A stretch of 64,000 bases of DNA from Bradyrhizobium sp. SZCCT0148 (GCF_018129985.1 NZ_JAFCKT010000014.1:1-64000), one strand, 5' to 3'. Numbered from the stretch's first letter, positions 1 through 9,998 are shown. The notes: a model not told the origin generated them from the letters alone. A program made the numbers and translations.

Positions 1-103
1 ACGACAAGACCGCTCGCAATTTCCTGGCCGCCGTATTGTTAGCCGCAACCCGCCTATGGGTGCGGTTTGAGTCCACGTCCTAGTCCTCCCCACCGAAGCT
101 TGT

Positions 104-202
104 TTGACACGTCGGGCAAAACACCGGCAGAATAGCATCATCGAGACGAACTTGTTTTGCGCCCGCGCCGGTTTTAATCCGCCGCGGGTTTTTTGCGTCC
201 CG
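104..202 (+). repeat. Hairpin repeat element, copy 1
   Basis: This is the first of four copies of a ~100-bp element in the window. It opens with the 20-base core CGTCGGGCAAAACACCGGCA, continues with an ATCATCGAGACGA-like middle, and ends in a GC-rich hairpin (CCCGCG pairing with CGCGGG) followed by six T residues. The hairpin plus T-run looks like a rho-independent terminator. The phage-like gene at 244 begins just downstream. Bases 1-103 hold no gene that I can support. Confidence 0.75.
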
Positions 203-243
203 ATGCAAGTGACGAATTGGATTGTACGCAACAGGGATTCCAA

Positions 244-687
244 ATGACCGAACCGGCAAAGACCAACTTACTTTCCCAGAACGCTCTCGCAAGAGCAGCT
301 GCTCGCCGTGCCCTGAAGCAGCGGACGTTGACCGAAATCAAATCCTTGGCGCGGACGCATACCGCGCTCGGCATGAGGACTCTGGTGCAGATCATGCGCG
401 ACGAGAAAGCGCCCGCCCATGCACGTGTCGCGGCGGTTGCCGTCGTTTTCGATCGGGGCTGGGGCATGCCGCTACAGCCAGTTGCAGGCGAGGACGGCAA
501 GCCGCTGGAATTCGTTCACCGCATCGAGCGGGTGATCGTGCATCCCCGCGACAACGTGAAGATGGAAGCGCATATCGAGGAGAGCGTGCAACGAATGCCG
601 GTCAGCGTTCTCGGAAGCCTGGGGGCGGTACACGGTGACGATGCCTCCCACGAAGAACTTTGGTTGCAGTCGCAGGAGCAGGCATGA
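244..687 (+). CDS. Phage-associated hypothetical protein (terminase-adjacent type), copy 1
   Basis: A 147-residue protein with no named domain that I recognise. It is clearly homologous to the product of 10231-10569: both carry RTLTEIKSLAR-like and VHRIERVIV-like blocks and a DRGW motif in the same order. The second copy lies just before a terminase fragment, so I infer a phage packaging-region origin for this family. ATG 244 is preferred because AGGGATT precedes it. An upstream in-frame TTG at 193 lies inside the T-run of the hairpin element and is unlikely. It overlaps the next gene by ATGA. Confidence 0.7.
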   Translation: MTEPAKTNLLSQNALARAAARRALKQRTLTEIKSLARTHTALGMRTLVQIMRDEKAPAHARVAAVAVVFDRGWGMPLQPVAGEDGKPLEFVHRIERVIVHPRDNVKMEAHIEESVQRMPVSVLGSLGAVHGDDASHEELWLQSQEQA

Positions 688-875
688 GCGACATACTTCA
701 AAGGCTGCTTCAAGTGCGTGCGGAGCCGAATCCCGAAGCGACATGGCCCCAATGGATTGCAGACGCGCTCGCGTACAAGCCCGAGACGTTCGTTCCGGGA
801 GTGCCATCCCCGAGTAACGTGGCTCCCGAGGAGGACCGGCGCAACATTCGGGTACTGGGCCGCGTCTCTGGGTGA
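684..875 (+). CDS. Small hypothetical protein, translationally coupled to the phage-like gene
   Basis: A 63-residue protein that starts at ATG 684, overlapping the stop of the preceding gene (ATGA). Such overlap suggests translational coupling. The sequence is hydrophilic, with two tryptophans near residues 21-24, and has no signal peptide or membrane segment. I do not recognise a family. A terminator-like hairpin follows its stop, so the two genes look like a complete short transcript. Confidence 0.5.
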   Translation: MSDILQRLLQVRAEPNPEATWPQWIADALAYKPETFVPGVPSPSNVAPEEDRRNIRVLGRVSG

Positions 876-881
876 TACCGA

Positions 882-916
882 AACAAGCGCACGGGACCCC
901 GCGGGCTTGTTTTTTG
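882..916 (+). terminator. Rho-independent terminator
   Basis: AACAAGC pairs with GCTTGTT around a GC-rich loop, and the second arm runs into TTTTTT. It lies 7 bases after the stop of the small gene at 684-875. Bases 917-1074 hold one short dispersed repeat (956-995) and no gene. Confidence 0.65.
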
Positions 917-955
917 GACGAGCTTTACTGCTTGTGAGCCCTTAGCCGACCCAAG

Positions 956-995
956 TGAGCCATCGGTCGAGGGCTGCTTCTGACCCGTAGCGGAC
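956..995. repeat. Short dispersed repeat, copy A
   Basis: About 40 bases ending in CTTCTGACCCGTAGCGGAC, repeated nearly exactly at 2475-2514. A TGACCC-AGCGGA core of this kind is, to my knowledge, a common dispersed sequence in Bradyrhizobium-type genomes. A weaker relative, TGACCCGAAGCGGA, occurs near 1568. Confidence 0.6.
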
Positions 996-1074
996 CTTTG
1001 CGGCGGTAGTTCTCGGCAGCTATGATGCCAGCCCATGAAGACAGCATTTGACATAGCAACGAGGCCTATCGTCG

Positions 1075-1473
1075 ATGAGACTGGCATGCGTGTTCTTGTT
1101 GCTTGCATCGATGCAGTCCGTCGATGCGCAGCAGCAAAGCTCAAAATTAACTTTACGCTGCACTGGAACGAGTAGGTTGGTGGGTGAGCCCGGAGCGGAA
1201 CTGGAATTTACTCCCCTCTCCAATCTCAGCATCATTGTGAGCGACGTCGATCAAACAGTGTCGTTCCAGGATAAGATCCTGCCGATCACGAAGATTACTC
1301 CCTTGCTTGTCGGGTTCAGCAGCCAATATGCGAGTGGGAAGCCGACCATCTCTGGCCGGATCGATCGGCTGACCAAGAGCGTCGAAATCGAGTGGACGTA
1401 TGAAAACGTCGGCGAGAACACCCATTGGGAGCTTAAGTGCCGTCCCGAAGGTCCCTTTCGTGATCGGGGGTGA
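1075..1473 (+). CDS. Secreted hypothetical protein
   Basis: A 132-residue protein with a clear N-terminal signal peptide: a short basic start, a hydrophobic stretch (residues 4-13) and a likely cleavage after VDA near residue 18. The mature part is polar and beta-rich looking, with two cysteines (near residues 29 and 123) that could form a disulfide in the periplasm. No family is recognised. Base composition is lower in GC than the catabolic genes downstream. It stands alone: 1474-1655 holds no gene. Confidence 0.6.
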   Translation: MRLACVFLLLASMQSVDAQQQSSKLTLRCTGTSRLVGEPGAELEFTPLSNLSIIVSDVDQTVSFQDKILPITKITPLLVGFSSQYASGKPTISGRIDRLTKSVEIEWTYENVGENTHWELKCRPEGPFRDRG

Positions 1474-1655
1474 GCTGCTTTACTTCTTGCCTCAGTCCAC
1501 GGCCGAGGATCTGTCGGTGGTCAGGGGTAGACCGGACCTAACTTAAACCCGGCACGACCGTCGCGATTGACCCGAAGCGGAAAGTCCAGCAACCGCCGGC
1601 GGACTCGTTGGCGAGGGCGAAGGTATAGGTGAAAAGATCAGCGACCGAGGTTATT

Positions 1656-1967
1656 TCAAATGCCATCGGAGTCCAATTTTTTTATGTTCACGCAGACCTG
1701 CTTGATTGATGCGGTCAACCTGCCGGCGATCTCAATAAGATGATCCACCTCTGGATCACCGCGAAAATCAGCTAGGATTATCCGAATACATTGATTTGCC
1801 AAATCCAACGTCCACGCCGCTCGCATCAATCCGTCAGGAGTCTGAAGGGTTGACATGTCCATAGTCGATACTGATTGAGCAATCGATTGGAGCTTGCGCA
1901 CGGCGGGATGCGCGAGACGTTCCGGCGGCGTCTCCCTCGTGGCAAAAAGCCTGATAACATTCGGCAT
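1656..1967 (-). CDS. Hypothetical protein
   Basis: A 103-residue cytoplasmic protein with no signal peptide or membrane segment and a largely helical appearance. The composition is protein-like throughout, and the N-terminal half resembles small uncharacterised rhizobial proteins. I do not recognise a domain. It is monocistronic, in a stretch otherwise full of repeat scars. Confidence 0.5.
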   Translation of the reverse strand: MPNVIRLFATRETPPERLAHPAVRKLQSIAQSVSTMDMSTLQTPDGLMRAAWTLDLANQCIRIILADFRGDPEVDHLIEIAGRLTASIKQVCVNIKKLDSDGI

Positions 1968-2160
1968 GATTGCGGCTACCAGAAACTGCTGCGGTTAGGT
2001 GCGGTTTGTTATTAGCGCGGCTTCTGCGGCCGCGCGGTTCATACTTGCCGATAGCTCGCTAGTGACAATGCTTTGGTCTGTGCGAACTCAGTTGTCGTTG
2101 CTTGCATCAAACGCGCCGATTGAAACGCAATAAAAAATTCAGCGATCAGGCGTATAATTG

Positions 2161-2274
2161 ATGAATGAAATATCCAAAGAAACATCTAAGAACCCTATCG
2201 GTAAATGGCATAGCGATGCTCTGAACTACTTGTTTCACCGGGTTTGCAAACTAGAACGTGCAGCGGGGAAGTAA
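2161..2274 (+). CDS. Possible 37-residue peptide
   Basis: An ATG-initiated frame in AT-richer DNA encodes a 37-residue, lysine-rich peptide with an aromatic centre. There is no good ribosome binding site and no recognisable family, so it may be chance. The surrounding 1968-2299 contains no other gene candidate. Confidence 0.15.
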   Translation: MNEISKETSKNPIGKWHSDALNYLFHRVCKLERAAGK

Positions 2275-2299
2275 CTCAACGAGCTTTGATCTGCGCATC

Positions 2300-2444
2300 A
2301 ATGGCTCCCGGCATATTTCAAATATGTGCACGCAGTACGGCCCGCCCGGCCCGAACCACCGCGTCGACGCATCCTCGAGTCGATGCTGGCTGTCACCCGA
2401 CCCAAGCCACGTGCCCGTCAGGCCGCACAGCTACCGCGCCGGTA
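2300..2444 (-). pseudogene. Relic of the FAD monooxygenase 3' end
   Basis: This stretch is a decayed copy of 7284-7431, which holds the last ~35 codons of the FAD monooxygenase gene and the bases beyond its stop. Read on the minus strand it still encodes VRPDGHVAWVG, matching VRPDGYVAWVG in the intact enzyme. The homology continues past the stop codon (GGCATATTTCAAATATG against GGCACATTTGGAATATG). The rest of the gene is missing here. Confidence 0.8.
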
Positions 2445-2475
2445 CATCCTGGCGACAACGTGAAGATAGAAGCGC
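2445..2475 (+). pseudogene. Relic of phage-like gene 3' part
   Basis: Thirty-one bases match 541-571 inside the phage-like gene at 28 positions, including CGACAACGTGAAGAT. It is joined directly to the monooxygenase relic on its left and to the dispersed repeat on its right, so it is a recombination scar and not an expressed gene. Confidence 0.65.
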
Positions 2476-2514
2476 TGAGCCTTCGGTCAAGGGTTGCTTC
2501 TGACCCGTAGCGGA
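2475..2514. repeat. Short dispersed repeat, copy B
   Basis: Near-identical to 956-995 (GAGCC.TCGGTC.AGGG.TGCTTCTGACCCGTAGCGGAC pattern). The two copies have the same orientation. Bases 2515-2621 contain nothing that I recognise. Confidence 0.6.
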
Positions 2515-2621
2515 CAAATCCCAGAATTGGCTGCTGGGCTACCACCCTGTTGCGATCGCTCCGATGTTGCCTCGGTATGTGGCCCTCGCGCCGCAAGACG
2601 CGAATTGCCGACTCGTCCTGG

Positions 2622-2813
2622 CTACTCTGATGAGACCGGTTTCAGCAAGTGAATCATCTCCAGGGCCGCTTCGGCCTGCGACGCCTTCTTCAATAATTCG
2701 TCGCGCGATTGTCCGGGGGGCAGTAGTTCAGCAGCAGCCTTCAAGCGACGCGCCTCGCTTGCGATACGTTCTTCGAAAGTAACGCTATGCTTTATTCGGC
2801 GTCGTTTTCCCAT
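2622..2813 (-). CDS. Small conserved rhizobial hypothetical protein
   Basis: A 63-residue, highly charged helical protein beginning MGKRRRIKHSVTFEERI. It belongs to a small uncharacterised family that I recognise from Bradyrhizobium-type genomes: a KRRR start, a TFEERI/A-E-A segment and a mid-region ending in LLKKA-like helices. No enzyme motif is visible. Its 5' end overlaps the 3' end of bphO by 22 bases, so it probably shares the bphP-bphO transcript. Confidence 0.65.
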   Translation of the reverse strand: MGKRRRIKHSVTFEERIASEARRLKAAAELLPPGQSRDELLKKASQAEAALEMIHLLKPVSSE

Positions 2814-3472
2814 GCAGAGCCCTCCCGGTGAAGAGAGCTTTGACCAAAATTCAAGCCGCCAGCTCCGGAAAGGTAGTTTGTTGCGCTGGTCGTACGTGCG
2901 CCATGCAAAAAGCAGCGAAACGCGAGGTTTGCAGCAACGCAGGCCCTTGAGATCGCGGACGCGTCTTCGTCGATTGCCGACAGCGACGATTTGAAACTCC
3001 GCCAGAGAGGTTCGCGGGAGCCGTGACGAAGAAATGCCGTTCCTTGTCGAGCGTTCTCAGTGGATTTGCTGAGTTCTTGCAAGATCACGCCGGCACCGAG
3101 ACGGCTCCCCTCCAGGACGTAACTCCAGCCAAGGAGAGTGCCGCGGTCGGGCGGAATGTCCAGCCGGAAGATATCCGGCGACGAGATGCCGTAGTGTCTG
3201 AGGTCGGCCACCAAGCACTCGCGCCGCGATCGTGCTTCCCAGTCTGGCAGAACTTGCCTAATTCCAGCACGCTCGAGCGCAGTTTCGATCGAGACCACAG
3301 GCCAGTTCGACAGCAGAAATGCTCGATAAGCCCTAGGATGCCGCAAGGAAGCCAGATTGAGTTGGCTTTCGATCAGCCGATGCATCGCATCCGTGCTCGA
3401 TCTCAGCTGCTCATGGGCAGAAGCCGGCTTGGACTTCAGGGTTTCTGTCGACGAAGGCGATGCCGGGTTCAT
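2792..3472 (-). CDS. bphO: Biliverdin-producing heme oxygenase
   Basis: A 226-residue heme oxygenase of the bacterial HO superfamily. It opens heme oxidatively to biliverdin, the chromophore of the neighbouring phytochrome. The proximal histidine lies in the STDAMHRLIE segment near residue 31. The flexible glycine-containing distal helix is seen as GWSYVLEGSRLGAGV in the middle. It overlaps the bphP stop by ATGA, so the two are co-translated and supply pigment and apoprotein together. The C-terminal tail (last ~25 residues) is unrelated to the core and may be disordered. Confidence 0.9.
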   Translation of the reverse strand: MNPASPSSTETLKSKPASAHEQLRSSTDAMHRLIESQLNLASLRHPRAYRAFLLSNWPVVSIETALERAGIRQVLPDWEARSRRECLVADLRHYGISSPDIFRLDIPPDRGTLLGWSYVLEGSRLGAGVILQELSKSTENARQGTAFLRHGSREPLWRSFKSSLSAIDEDASAISRACVAANLAFRCFLHGARTTSATNYLSGAGGLNFGQSSLHREGSAWENDAE

Positions 3473-6066
3473 TGCCGCGCTTCGCCTACATCGTCAGCCG
3501 ATTGACTTGGACCCATCAGCTGCGTCAGCGCCGCGACCATTCTCGACCGGTGGTATGGCTTTGCGACCACAGGTACCGTGGCATACGCCTCGCCCAGCGC
3601 CATGCCCTTGCTATAACCGGTGCCGAATGCAAACGACAGGCCGAGACTCTGAAGCTGTCGGGCGATAGGAAGACTGTTTTCTGCGCCTAAATTGATATCC
3701 AGCAAAGCGAAGGTAAACTGCAGCCGATCCAACTGCGCCAACGCTTCAGCCACAGATTTGGCGATAACGATGATTTCGGCGCCGAGGCTTCGAAGCATAT
3801 CCTCGGCATCGATGGCGATGAAAAGGTTATCTTCCACCAGAAGACAGCTCTTGAGGAGCGGCGCGAACGCCATCCGGTCGACAGCGACATCCTGATCGAC
3901 GCGGCCGCCCGAAGACGCTTGCTCGGTCTCAAGCACACAGTGAGCAATGGAGGCGGGAAGGACCAAATCGAGGCAGTATCCCGCGGGCAAAAAACGGGGA
4001 CTGCTCGAACCGTTCAGTTCGAAGGGAATGATTTGCTCAAGGATCGTCGAGCCAAACCCTCGGCGCGTGGGCGAAGAGACCATCGGCCCTCCCGTTTCGC
4101 ACCAAGCTACAATGACGTTGCTCAAATCGTCCTGCGAGGTGGTCACGGTGATCCGGCCGGCAAGCGTAGATAATGCGCCGTACTTGCGAGCGTTGGTAAC
4201 GAGTTCATGAACAACGAGAGTGATGGGGGTGAAAGCACGCGGCTGCAGCAGCACGTCCGGACCGTGCAGGACGACCTGCCCTTCGAACTTCCCGTAAGTT
4301 TCGATTTCCGCTCGCAACAGCGCATGAAGGGAATTCGACTTCCAGTCGCTGGAGGTCAGGATGTCATGTGCGCGCGCCAGCGACCGAACACGATGGTCGA
4401 CACTTTCAACGAAGTGCCTAATATCGGTCGCCGCGGCCGCGCTCTGGGAGACCAGGCCGCGCACCAAGCCCAGGATATTGCGAACACGATGATTCAGCTC
4501 GGCGATGAGGATATCCTGGCTTTGTTCGGCCGCGGCCCTGCGAGATTGCGCGGAATCCGTTATACGCAACACGAGCTCTATCAAGGTCGCGCGCAGGGCC
4601 TCCGCTGCGCTTATTTCTCTCGCGCGCCAATTTTCGGATTGGTTCTGAACCAATTGACGCCAGGCTTCGAAACTTTTGCGAGGGGTCAGGCGAACGCCAT
4701 GAGGTCCCACGATCTCCGGCTTGGTCGGCTCGCCCGCCCAAGTGACGGTCTTGGCGACCTCCCGGCGAAAAAATACCACATAATCGCGGGGAATGCGGGA
4801 TATTGGAATTGATAGAACGCCGGCGGCCCTCATCGGATAGTCAGCTGCGGGCGGAAATGCGTCGCTGATGCAATTCGTCGCGAATACCCTCCCGGAAGCG
4901 GTCCGGTTCAAGAAGCGAACAAGTTGCAGAAATTCCTCACGAGTCGGCGTAACCCCGCTCAGGCTGATATGCCCGTCGATATAAATCCCGACGCCGTCTG
5001 ATGGAATGTAGTCCGACATTCCGGTAAGGAATTCGGGAATATTTCGAAGCGAACCGTCAGGCGCAGCGAAGGCGGCGGCAATCTGGTCGTGGACTACACG
5101 GGTTCTCCGTTCGAAGGCGGCCTCGTCCTCGCGCTCTCTCGATTCCAGCATATAGGAAAACATCTGTCCGAATAGTTCGGCCGTCGAGCGAACCTCGAGG
5201 TCAACGCTGATCGGTTCGCGATGGTGGCAAGCGATTAGCCCCCAAAGTTCTCCGCGTAGCAGGATCGAGATCGACATTGAGGCACGGACGCCCATATTGC
5301 GGAGATATTCCAGGTGAATTGGCGAGACGCTTCGCAGGCTGCTCATTGAGAGATCGAGTTGATCTGTCCCGGGCACCGCTGCAGGCAACAAAAGCACTGG
5401 CTCGGCATCGACGTCGGCAATGATGCGCAGATAGTTTCTGCGATACAGGGCGCGCGCCTGAACCGGGATATCCGATGCCGGATACCGCAAGCCAAGAAAT
5501 GAAGGCAGGCCGCTCGCGGCCGATTCCGCCACCACCTCGCCGGTGCCGTCCTCACTAAAACGATAGACCATGACGCGGTCGAAGCCCGTCAGTGCGCGGA
5601 TTTGTCGCGCCGCTTCGCGGTAGATCGACTGCGGGTTTGTTTGGTGCTCGACCCGCGCCAGCATGGACCGCAGCACACTGAGCGGCGCATGTCGCAATCC
5701 GGTTGCGGGTTCGAACTCAAGGACCGTTTCTCTTCCGCTGATATGAACCGCGACGTCGAACAGCGGCCCATCAGCTTTCAAGGTCTGTCCAAACAAGCGT
5801 TCGACAATTCCCGTACCGGCCACGGTCTGCAGACGGCCGCGGATATCGTGCAAAAGGTCGGCATTGAGGGCCCGATCGACAGGACTCCCAATGATTTCGT
5901 TCGGGTCGACTTCCAGATAATGGCTCACATTGGCGGACGCACGGAGAACCTGCCAATCCGTGCTGACGGAAATGAGAAACCCGATAGGCTGAATTCCCCC
6001 AAGAAGGTGTATTTGCTCTGTATCACAACTTGTAAGGGAGGTCCCTGCCGCTGGCATCAAGATCAT
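3469..6066 (-). CDS. bphP: Bacteriophytochrome, HWE histidine kinase with C-terminal receiver
   Basis: An 865-residue red/far-red photoreceptor. The biliverdin-binding cysteine is Cys14, followed by the EQIHLLGGIQPIG signature of the PAS domain (about 20-120). The GAF domain (about 140-310) has the YPASDIP motif that contacts biliverdin. A PHY region follows to about residue 500. The kinase is of the HWE type: ELNHRVRN carries the phospho-accepting histidine, HELVTNARKYGAL is the N box, and WCE is the W-x-E motif. A receiver domain ends the protein (about 735-855, acceptor Asp in LLDINLG). This order resembles Agrobacterium Agp2-type phytochromes. GAGG lies 6 bases before ATG 6066. Confidence 0.93.
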   Translation of the reverse strand: MILMPAAGTSLTSCDTEQIHLLGGIQPIGFLISVSTDWQVLRASANVSHYLEVDPNEIIGSPVDRALNADLLHDIRGRLQTVAGTGIVERLFGQTLKADGPLFDVAVHISGRETVLEFEPATGLRHAPLSVLRSMLARVEHQTNPQSIYREAARQIRALTGFDRVMVYRFSEDGTGEVVAESAASGLPSFLGLRYPASDIPVQARALYRRNYLRIIADVDAEPVLLLPAAVPGTDQLDLSMSSLRSVSPIHLEYLRNMGVRASMSISILLRGELWGLIACHHREPISVDLEVRSTAELFGQMFSYMLESREREDEAAFERRTRVVHDQIAAAFAAPDGSLRNIPEFLTGMSDYIPSDGVGIYIDGHISLSGVTPTREEFLQLVRFLNRTASGRVFATNCISDAFPPAADYPMRAAGVLSIPISRIPRDYVVFFRREVAKTVTWAGEPTKPEIVGPHGVRLTPRKSFEAWRQLVQNQSENWRAREISAAEALRATLIELVLRITDSAQSRRAAAEQSQDILIAELNHRVRNILGLVRGLVSQSAAAATDIRHFVESVDHRVRSLARAHDILTSSDWKSNSLHALLRAEIETYGKFEGQVVLHGPDVLLQPRAFTPITLVVHELVTNARKYGALSTLAGRITVTTSQDDLSNVIVAWCETGGPMVSSPTRRGFGSTILEQIIPFELNGSSSPRFLPAGYCLDLVLPASIAHCVLETEQASSGGRVDQDVAVDRMAFAPLLKSCLLVEDNLFIAIDAEDMLRSLGAEIIVIAKSVAEALAQLDRLQFTFALLDINLGAENSLPIARQLQSLGLSFAFGTGYSKGMALGEAYATVPVVAKPYHRSRMVAALTQLMGPSQSADDVGEARQ

Positions 6067-6236
6067 TTTCGCCTCAGTCGACTAGCCGGAGCTGGTTCGG
6101 GACGGTGCGTCGCTACCGGGCCCTACTGAGGGGGTTAAACGAGCGAATCGACTACTCAAGGAGTGCAGCGTCACTTAGATTAGATGCATCCCCATACCGG
6201 GATGGCCCTTGAAGCACCATTCTGTGAGGTTTCCGA

Positions 6237-7229
6237 ATGCAGACAACAGCAGTGGCGCTCAACCAGTTTCCAATCGTCGACACGCACGACGAAGCGGTCA
6301 TGCGCGAGACCATGATAACCCGATACGGAGCTCAGCGTTTCGAGGCCGCCAAATCCCCGGACTTTCTTGGCCGCTCGGCTGTCGCACATCTGGGATCGGT
6401 CTCGCTGGTGATGTGCGGCTATGGCGCGCCCGCGATGGCAGAGTTTCCGGAGGCCGGCTTTGTCAGATTGCAATTTGCGTTTTCGGGCAATGCGCGGACG
6501 ACAATTGCCGGCCGGTCTTTTGAGGTAAATGCAGCGCGGCCCTGCGTCATTCCAGCCGGGCGTCTATGCCGCCTCGAATTTGGCAGCGGCTACCAGCAGA
6601 TCCTGATTCGCGCAGAGCAGGATGCATTGGAGCGAAGGCTCGCAGCGTTAATTGGTGCCAGGCCGCGAGGCTCGATTGAATTCGTGCAAGCGATCGAGAA
6701 CGACCACCTCAACGGGCTCAAAAACCTGATCCGTTTCGTGGCCAGCGAGATGGCAAACTCTTCCGTTCATTTACCGCACTTTTTGCTGGAGCAATTCGAC
6801 GAGCTTCTGCTGGTCGCATTCCTCAAGGCCGTGCCGAATTCATTCAGCGACGCTTTGCAGAGGAGCCCGCGCGAGGGCGCTGTACGCCATGTCCGGCTCG
6901 TCGAGGAGTATATCGACGCGCATTGGCAACTTCCAATCTCCGTCGAACATCTAGCCAATGCCACGGGCGTGGGGGCGCGAACCATCTTTGCAACCTTCAA
7001 GCGTCATCGTGGATATACGCCCTTCGCTTATCTAAAAATGGTGCGACTGAAAAATGCCAGGGAGCAGCTGCGATCTCCCACCGAGACGATGTCAGTGACG
7101 AACGTCGCATTGCAATGCGGGTTTTCGAACCTTGGGCATTTTGCAAGAGACTATCGCGAAGCCTTTGGGGAGCTTCCCTCAATGACTTTGGCAAGGTCTT
7201 TCGGTAGAGCTTTGGCAGGGCAACCGTAA
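6237..7229 (+). CDS. AraC-family transcriptional regulator
   Basis: A 330-residue regulator. The N-terminal ~190 residues form an AraC-binding/cupin-like ligand domain. The C-terminal ~100 residues hold two helix-turn-helix units; the first recognition segment is SVEHLANATGVGARTIFATF and the second is VALQCGFSNLGHFARDYR. GAGG precedes ATG 6237. It is divergent from bphP across a 170-bp region containing a CATCCC/GGGATG hairpin (6187-6204). The effector is unknown; the FAD monooxygenase gene at 7318-8850 is a possible target. Confidence 0.85.
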   Translation: MQTTAVALNQFPIVDTHDEAVMRETMITRYGAQRFEAAKSPDFLGRSAVAHLGSVSLVMCGYGAPAMAEFPEAGFVRLQFAFSGNARTTIAGRSFEVNAARPCVIPAGRLCRLEFGSGYQQILIRAEQDALERRLAALIGARPRGSIEFVQAIENDHLNGLKNLIRFVASEMANSSVHLPHFLLEQFDELLLVAFLKAVPNSFSDALQRSPREGAVRHVRLVEEYIDAHWQLPISVEHLANATGVGARTIFATFKRHRGYTPFAYLKMVRLKNAREQLRSPTETMSVTNVALQCGFSNLGHFARDYREAFGELPSMTLARSFGRALAGQP

Positions 7230-7317
7230 GATTGACAGGTTCGATCCGCCACCAAACGCACTGTCCTTCTGAAGACTGTTTTTGGCGCCCGGCACATTTG
7301 GAATATGCGCGCGCGCC

Positions 7318-8850
<1,533 letters not shown>

Positions 8851-8971
8851 GTTGACCCCTCGGCTTGGTGTTGGGCCGGGGGTTCTACGGCAGAGGCCGG
8901 GACTTGAAGCAAGCCCGTTGCGCACCACATATCGAGTTGGGAGGAGGGGTTGCTTTTCCCGCGTTCGCCAC

Positions 8972-9070
8972 GTTGACGCGTCGGGCAAAACACCGGCATA
9001 GTGGCAGCATCGGAACAGTTCGATTTCACCCGCGCGGGAGCCGCCCGCTGCGGGTTTTGTTTTGCGGTGC
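8972..9070 (+). repeat. Hairpin repeat element, copy 2
   Basis: It has the same 20-base core as copy 1 and ends in CCCGC/GCGGG arms followed by TTTTG. It lies between the FAD monooxygenase start and the receiver-domain gene. Bases 8851-8971 hold no gene. Confidence 0.75.
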
Positions 9071-9074
9071 GCGG

Positions 9075-9419
9075 TCAGCCAATGCCGGTGGTTCGCTCCA
9101 TGACGGCGACGAGTTCCTCGAACGAGAACGGCTTGCGGATCATCGGCAGGCCGTCGCGCCGGGGTTCGCGCCCCGACACCTGCAGCACCTTCAGCTCCGG
9201 GCGCGCGCGCCGCGCCAGCTCGGCCAGCTCATGGCCATCCATGCCCGGCATGTTGATGTCGGTGATGAGGATGGAGATGTTCCGGTTCTGCGCGAGCTGC
9301 TCGAGTGCATCGGGGCCGCTTCGGGCTTTCACCACGTTGCAGCCGAGGTCCTCCAGCATGTCCACCATCACGTCGAGCACGCCGGGGTCGTCGTCAACAA
9401 CCAGGACTGTGTGGGTCAT
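9075..9419 (-). CDS. Stand-alone response regulator receiver protein
   Basis: A 114-residue CheY-like receiver domain with no output domain. The acidic pocket is VVDDDP at residues 7-11, the phospho-acceptor Asp lies in LITDINMPGMDG, and the conserved lysine is in IRKPFSFEEL. Such single-domain proteins act through phosphotransfer or by protein contact. No kinase is adjacent; the nearest is BphP, 3 kb away, and its HWE module already has its own receiver. Partnership with BphP is only a possibility. Confidence 0.88.
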   Translation of the reverse strand: MTHTVLVVDDDPGVLDVMVDMLEDLGCNVVKARSGPDALEQLAQNRNISILITDINMPGMDGHELAELARRARPELKVLQVSGREPRRDGLPMIRKPFSFEELVAVMERTTGIG

Positions 9420-9481
9420 CGCAGCAGACTTCCTATCAGCAAGAACTCAACGCTCCGCTCGACGGGCAAGTTCCGGATAGC

Positions 9482-9673
9482 CTAGTCGTCCCTCGACAAA
9501 TCGCCGGGCCTGGTGGGCAGCTCGATGGTGCCGCCCTCGCCGTGCACGAGGTCGCGGCCGCTGTCCCCGGTTTCGGCGGCGTCCTCGATGGTCGCCTCCT
9601 GCACGCCACGCTTCCCGTCGCTGCGCGGCTTGTCATCGCCGTGCGCTATCTCTCGATGTGTCGGGCTCATCAT
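9482..9673 (-). CDS. Small acidic hypothetical protein
   Basis: A 63-residue, very hydrophilic protein rich in Asp, Glu and Gly, likely disordered. ATG 9673 is strongly supported by AGGAGG 6-7 bases upstream. I recognise a family of small uncharacterised Bradyrhizobium-type proteins with the RGVQEATIEDAAETGD and LVHGEGG blocks, but not a function. It lies upstream of, and in the same direction as, the receiver gene, with a 62-base gap, so the two may be co-transcribed. Confidence 0.7.
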   Translation of the reverse strand: MMSPTHREIAHGDDKPRSDGKRGVQEATIEDAAETGDSGRDLVHGEGGTIELPTRPGDLSRDD

Positions 9674-9718
9674 CGCGGTCCTCCTGATCGACCAACGCCG
9701 GCCGGGCACGTTCGTTCG

Positions 9719-9815
9719 TTTGACTCGTCGGGCAAAACACCGGCAGAATGACATCATCGAAAGACGTCTGGCTCAGCCCGTGCGGGGAATATCCGCGGCG
9801 GGCTGTTTCATTTCA
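9719..9815 (+). repeat. Hairpin repeat element, copy 3
   Basis: The core is CGTCGGGCAAAACACCGGCA, followed by GAATGACATCATCGA and a hairpin with AGCCCG/CGGGCT arms. The T-run is weaker than in copies 1 and 4. Copy 4 follows 7 bases later in direct orientation. Confidence 0.75.
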
Positions 9816-9822
9816 ACGGGGC

Positions 9823-9920
9823 TTTGACACGTCGGGCAAAACACCGGCATGATGACATCATCGAGACGAGTTCGGTTCACCCGCGCGGAGCACATCCGCC
9901 GCGGGTTTTTTCGTCTCGGT
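9823..9920 (+). repeat. Hairpin repeat element, copy 4
   Basis: It has the same core and middle as copy 1 (ATCATCGAGACGA) and ends in a CCCGCG/CGCGGG hairpin followed by TTTTTT. Like copy 1, it precedes a phage-like gene module. Copies 1 and 4 are about 9.7 kb apart. Confidence 0.75.
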
Positions 9921-9928
9921 TTCGCAAT

Positions 9929-9998
9929 CGGACGGCGGCGGCGCATTGCGGCCACGCACTCGTCAAACCTGGAGCGCCGATCGGCGCGCCGCCGTCCG
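9929..9998. other. Nested inverted repeats in a non-coding stretch
   Basis: CGGACGGCGGC (9929-9939) has a perfect inverted partner at 9988-9998. Inside the loop, GCGCCGATCGGCGC (9974-9987) is a perfect 14-bp palindrome. The stretch 9921-10159 holds no gene I can support and may be a leftover phage control region. Confidence 0.4.
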
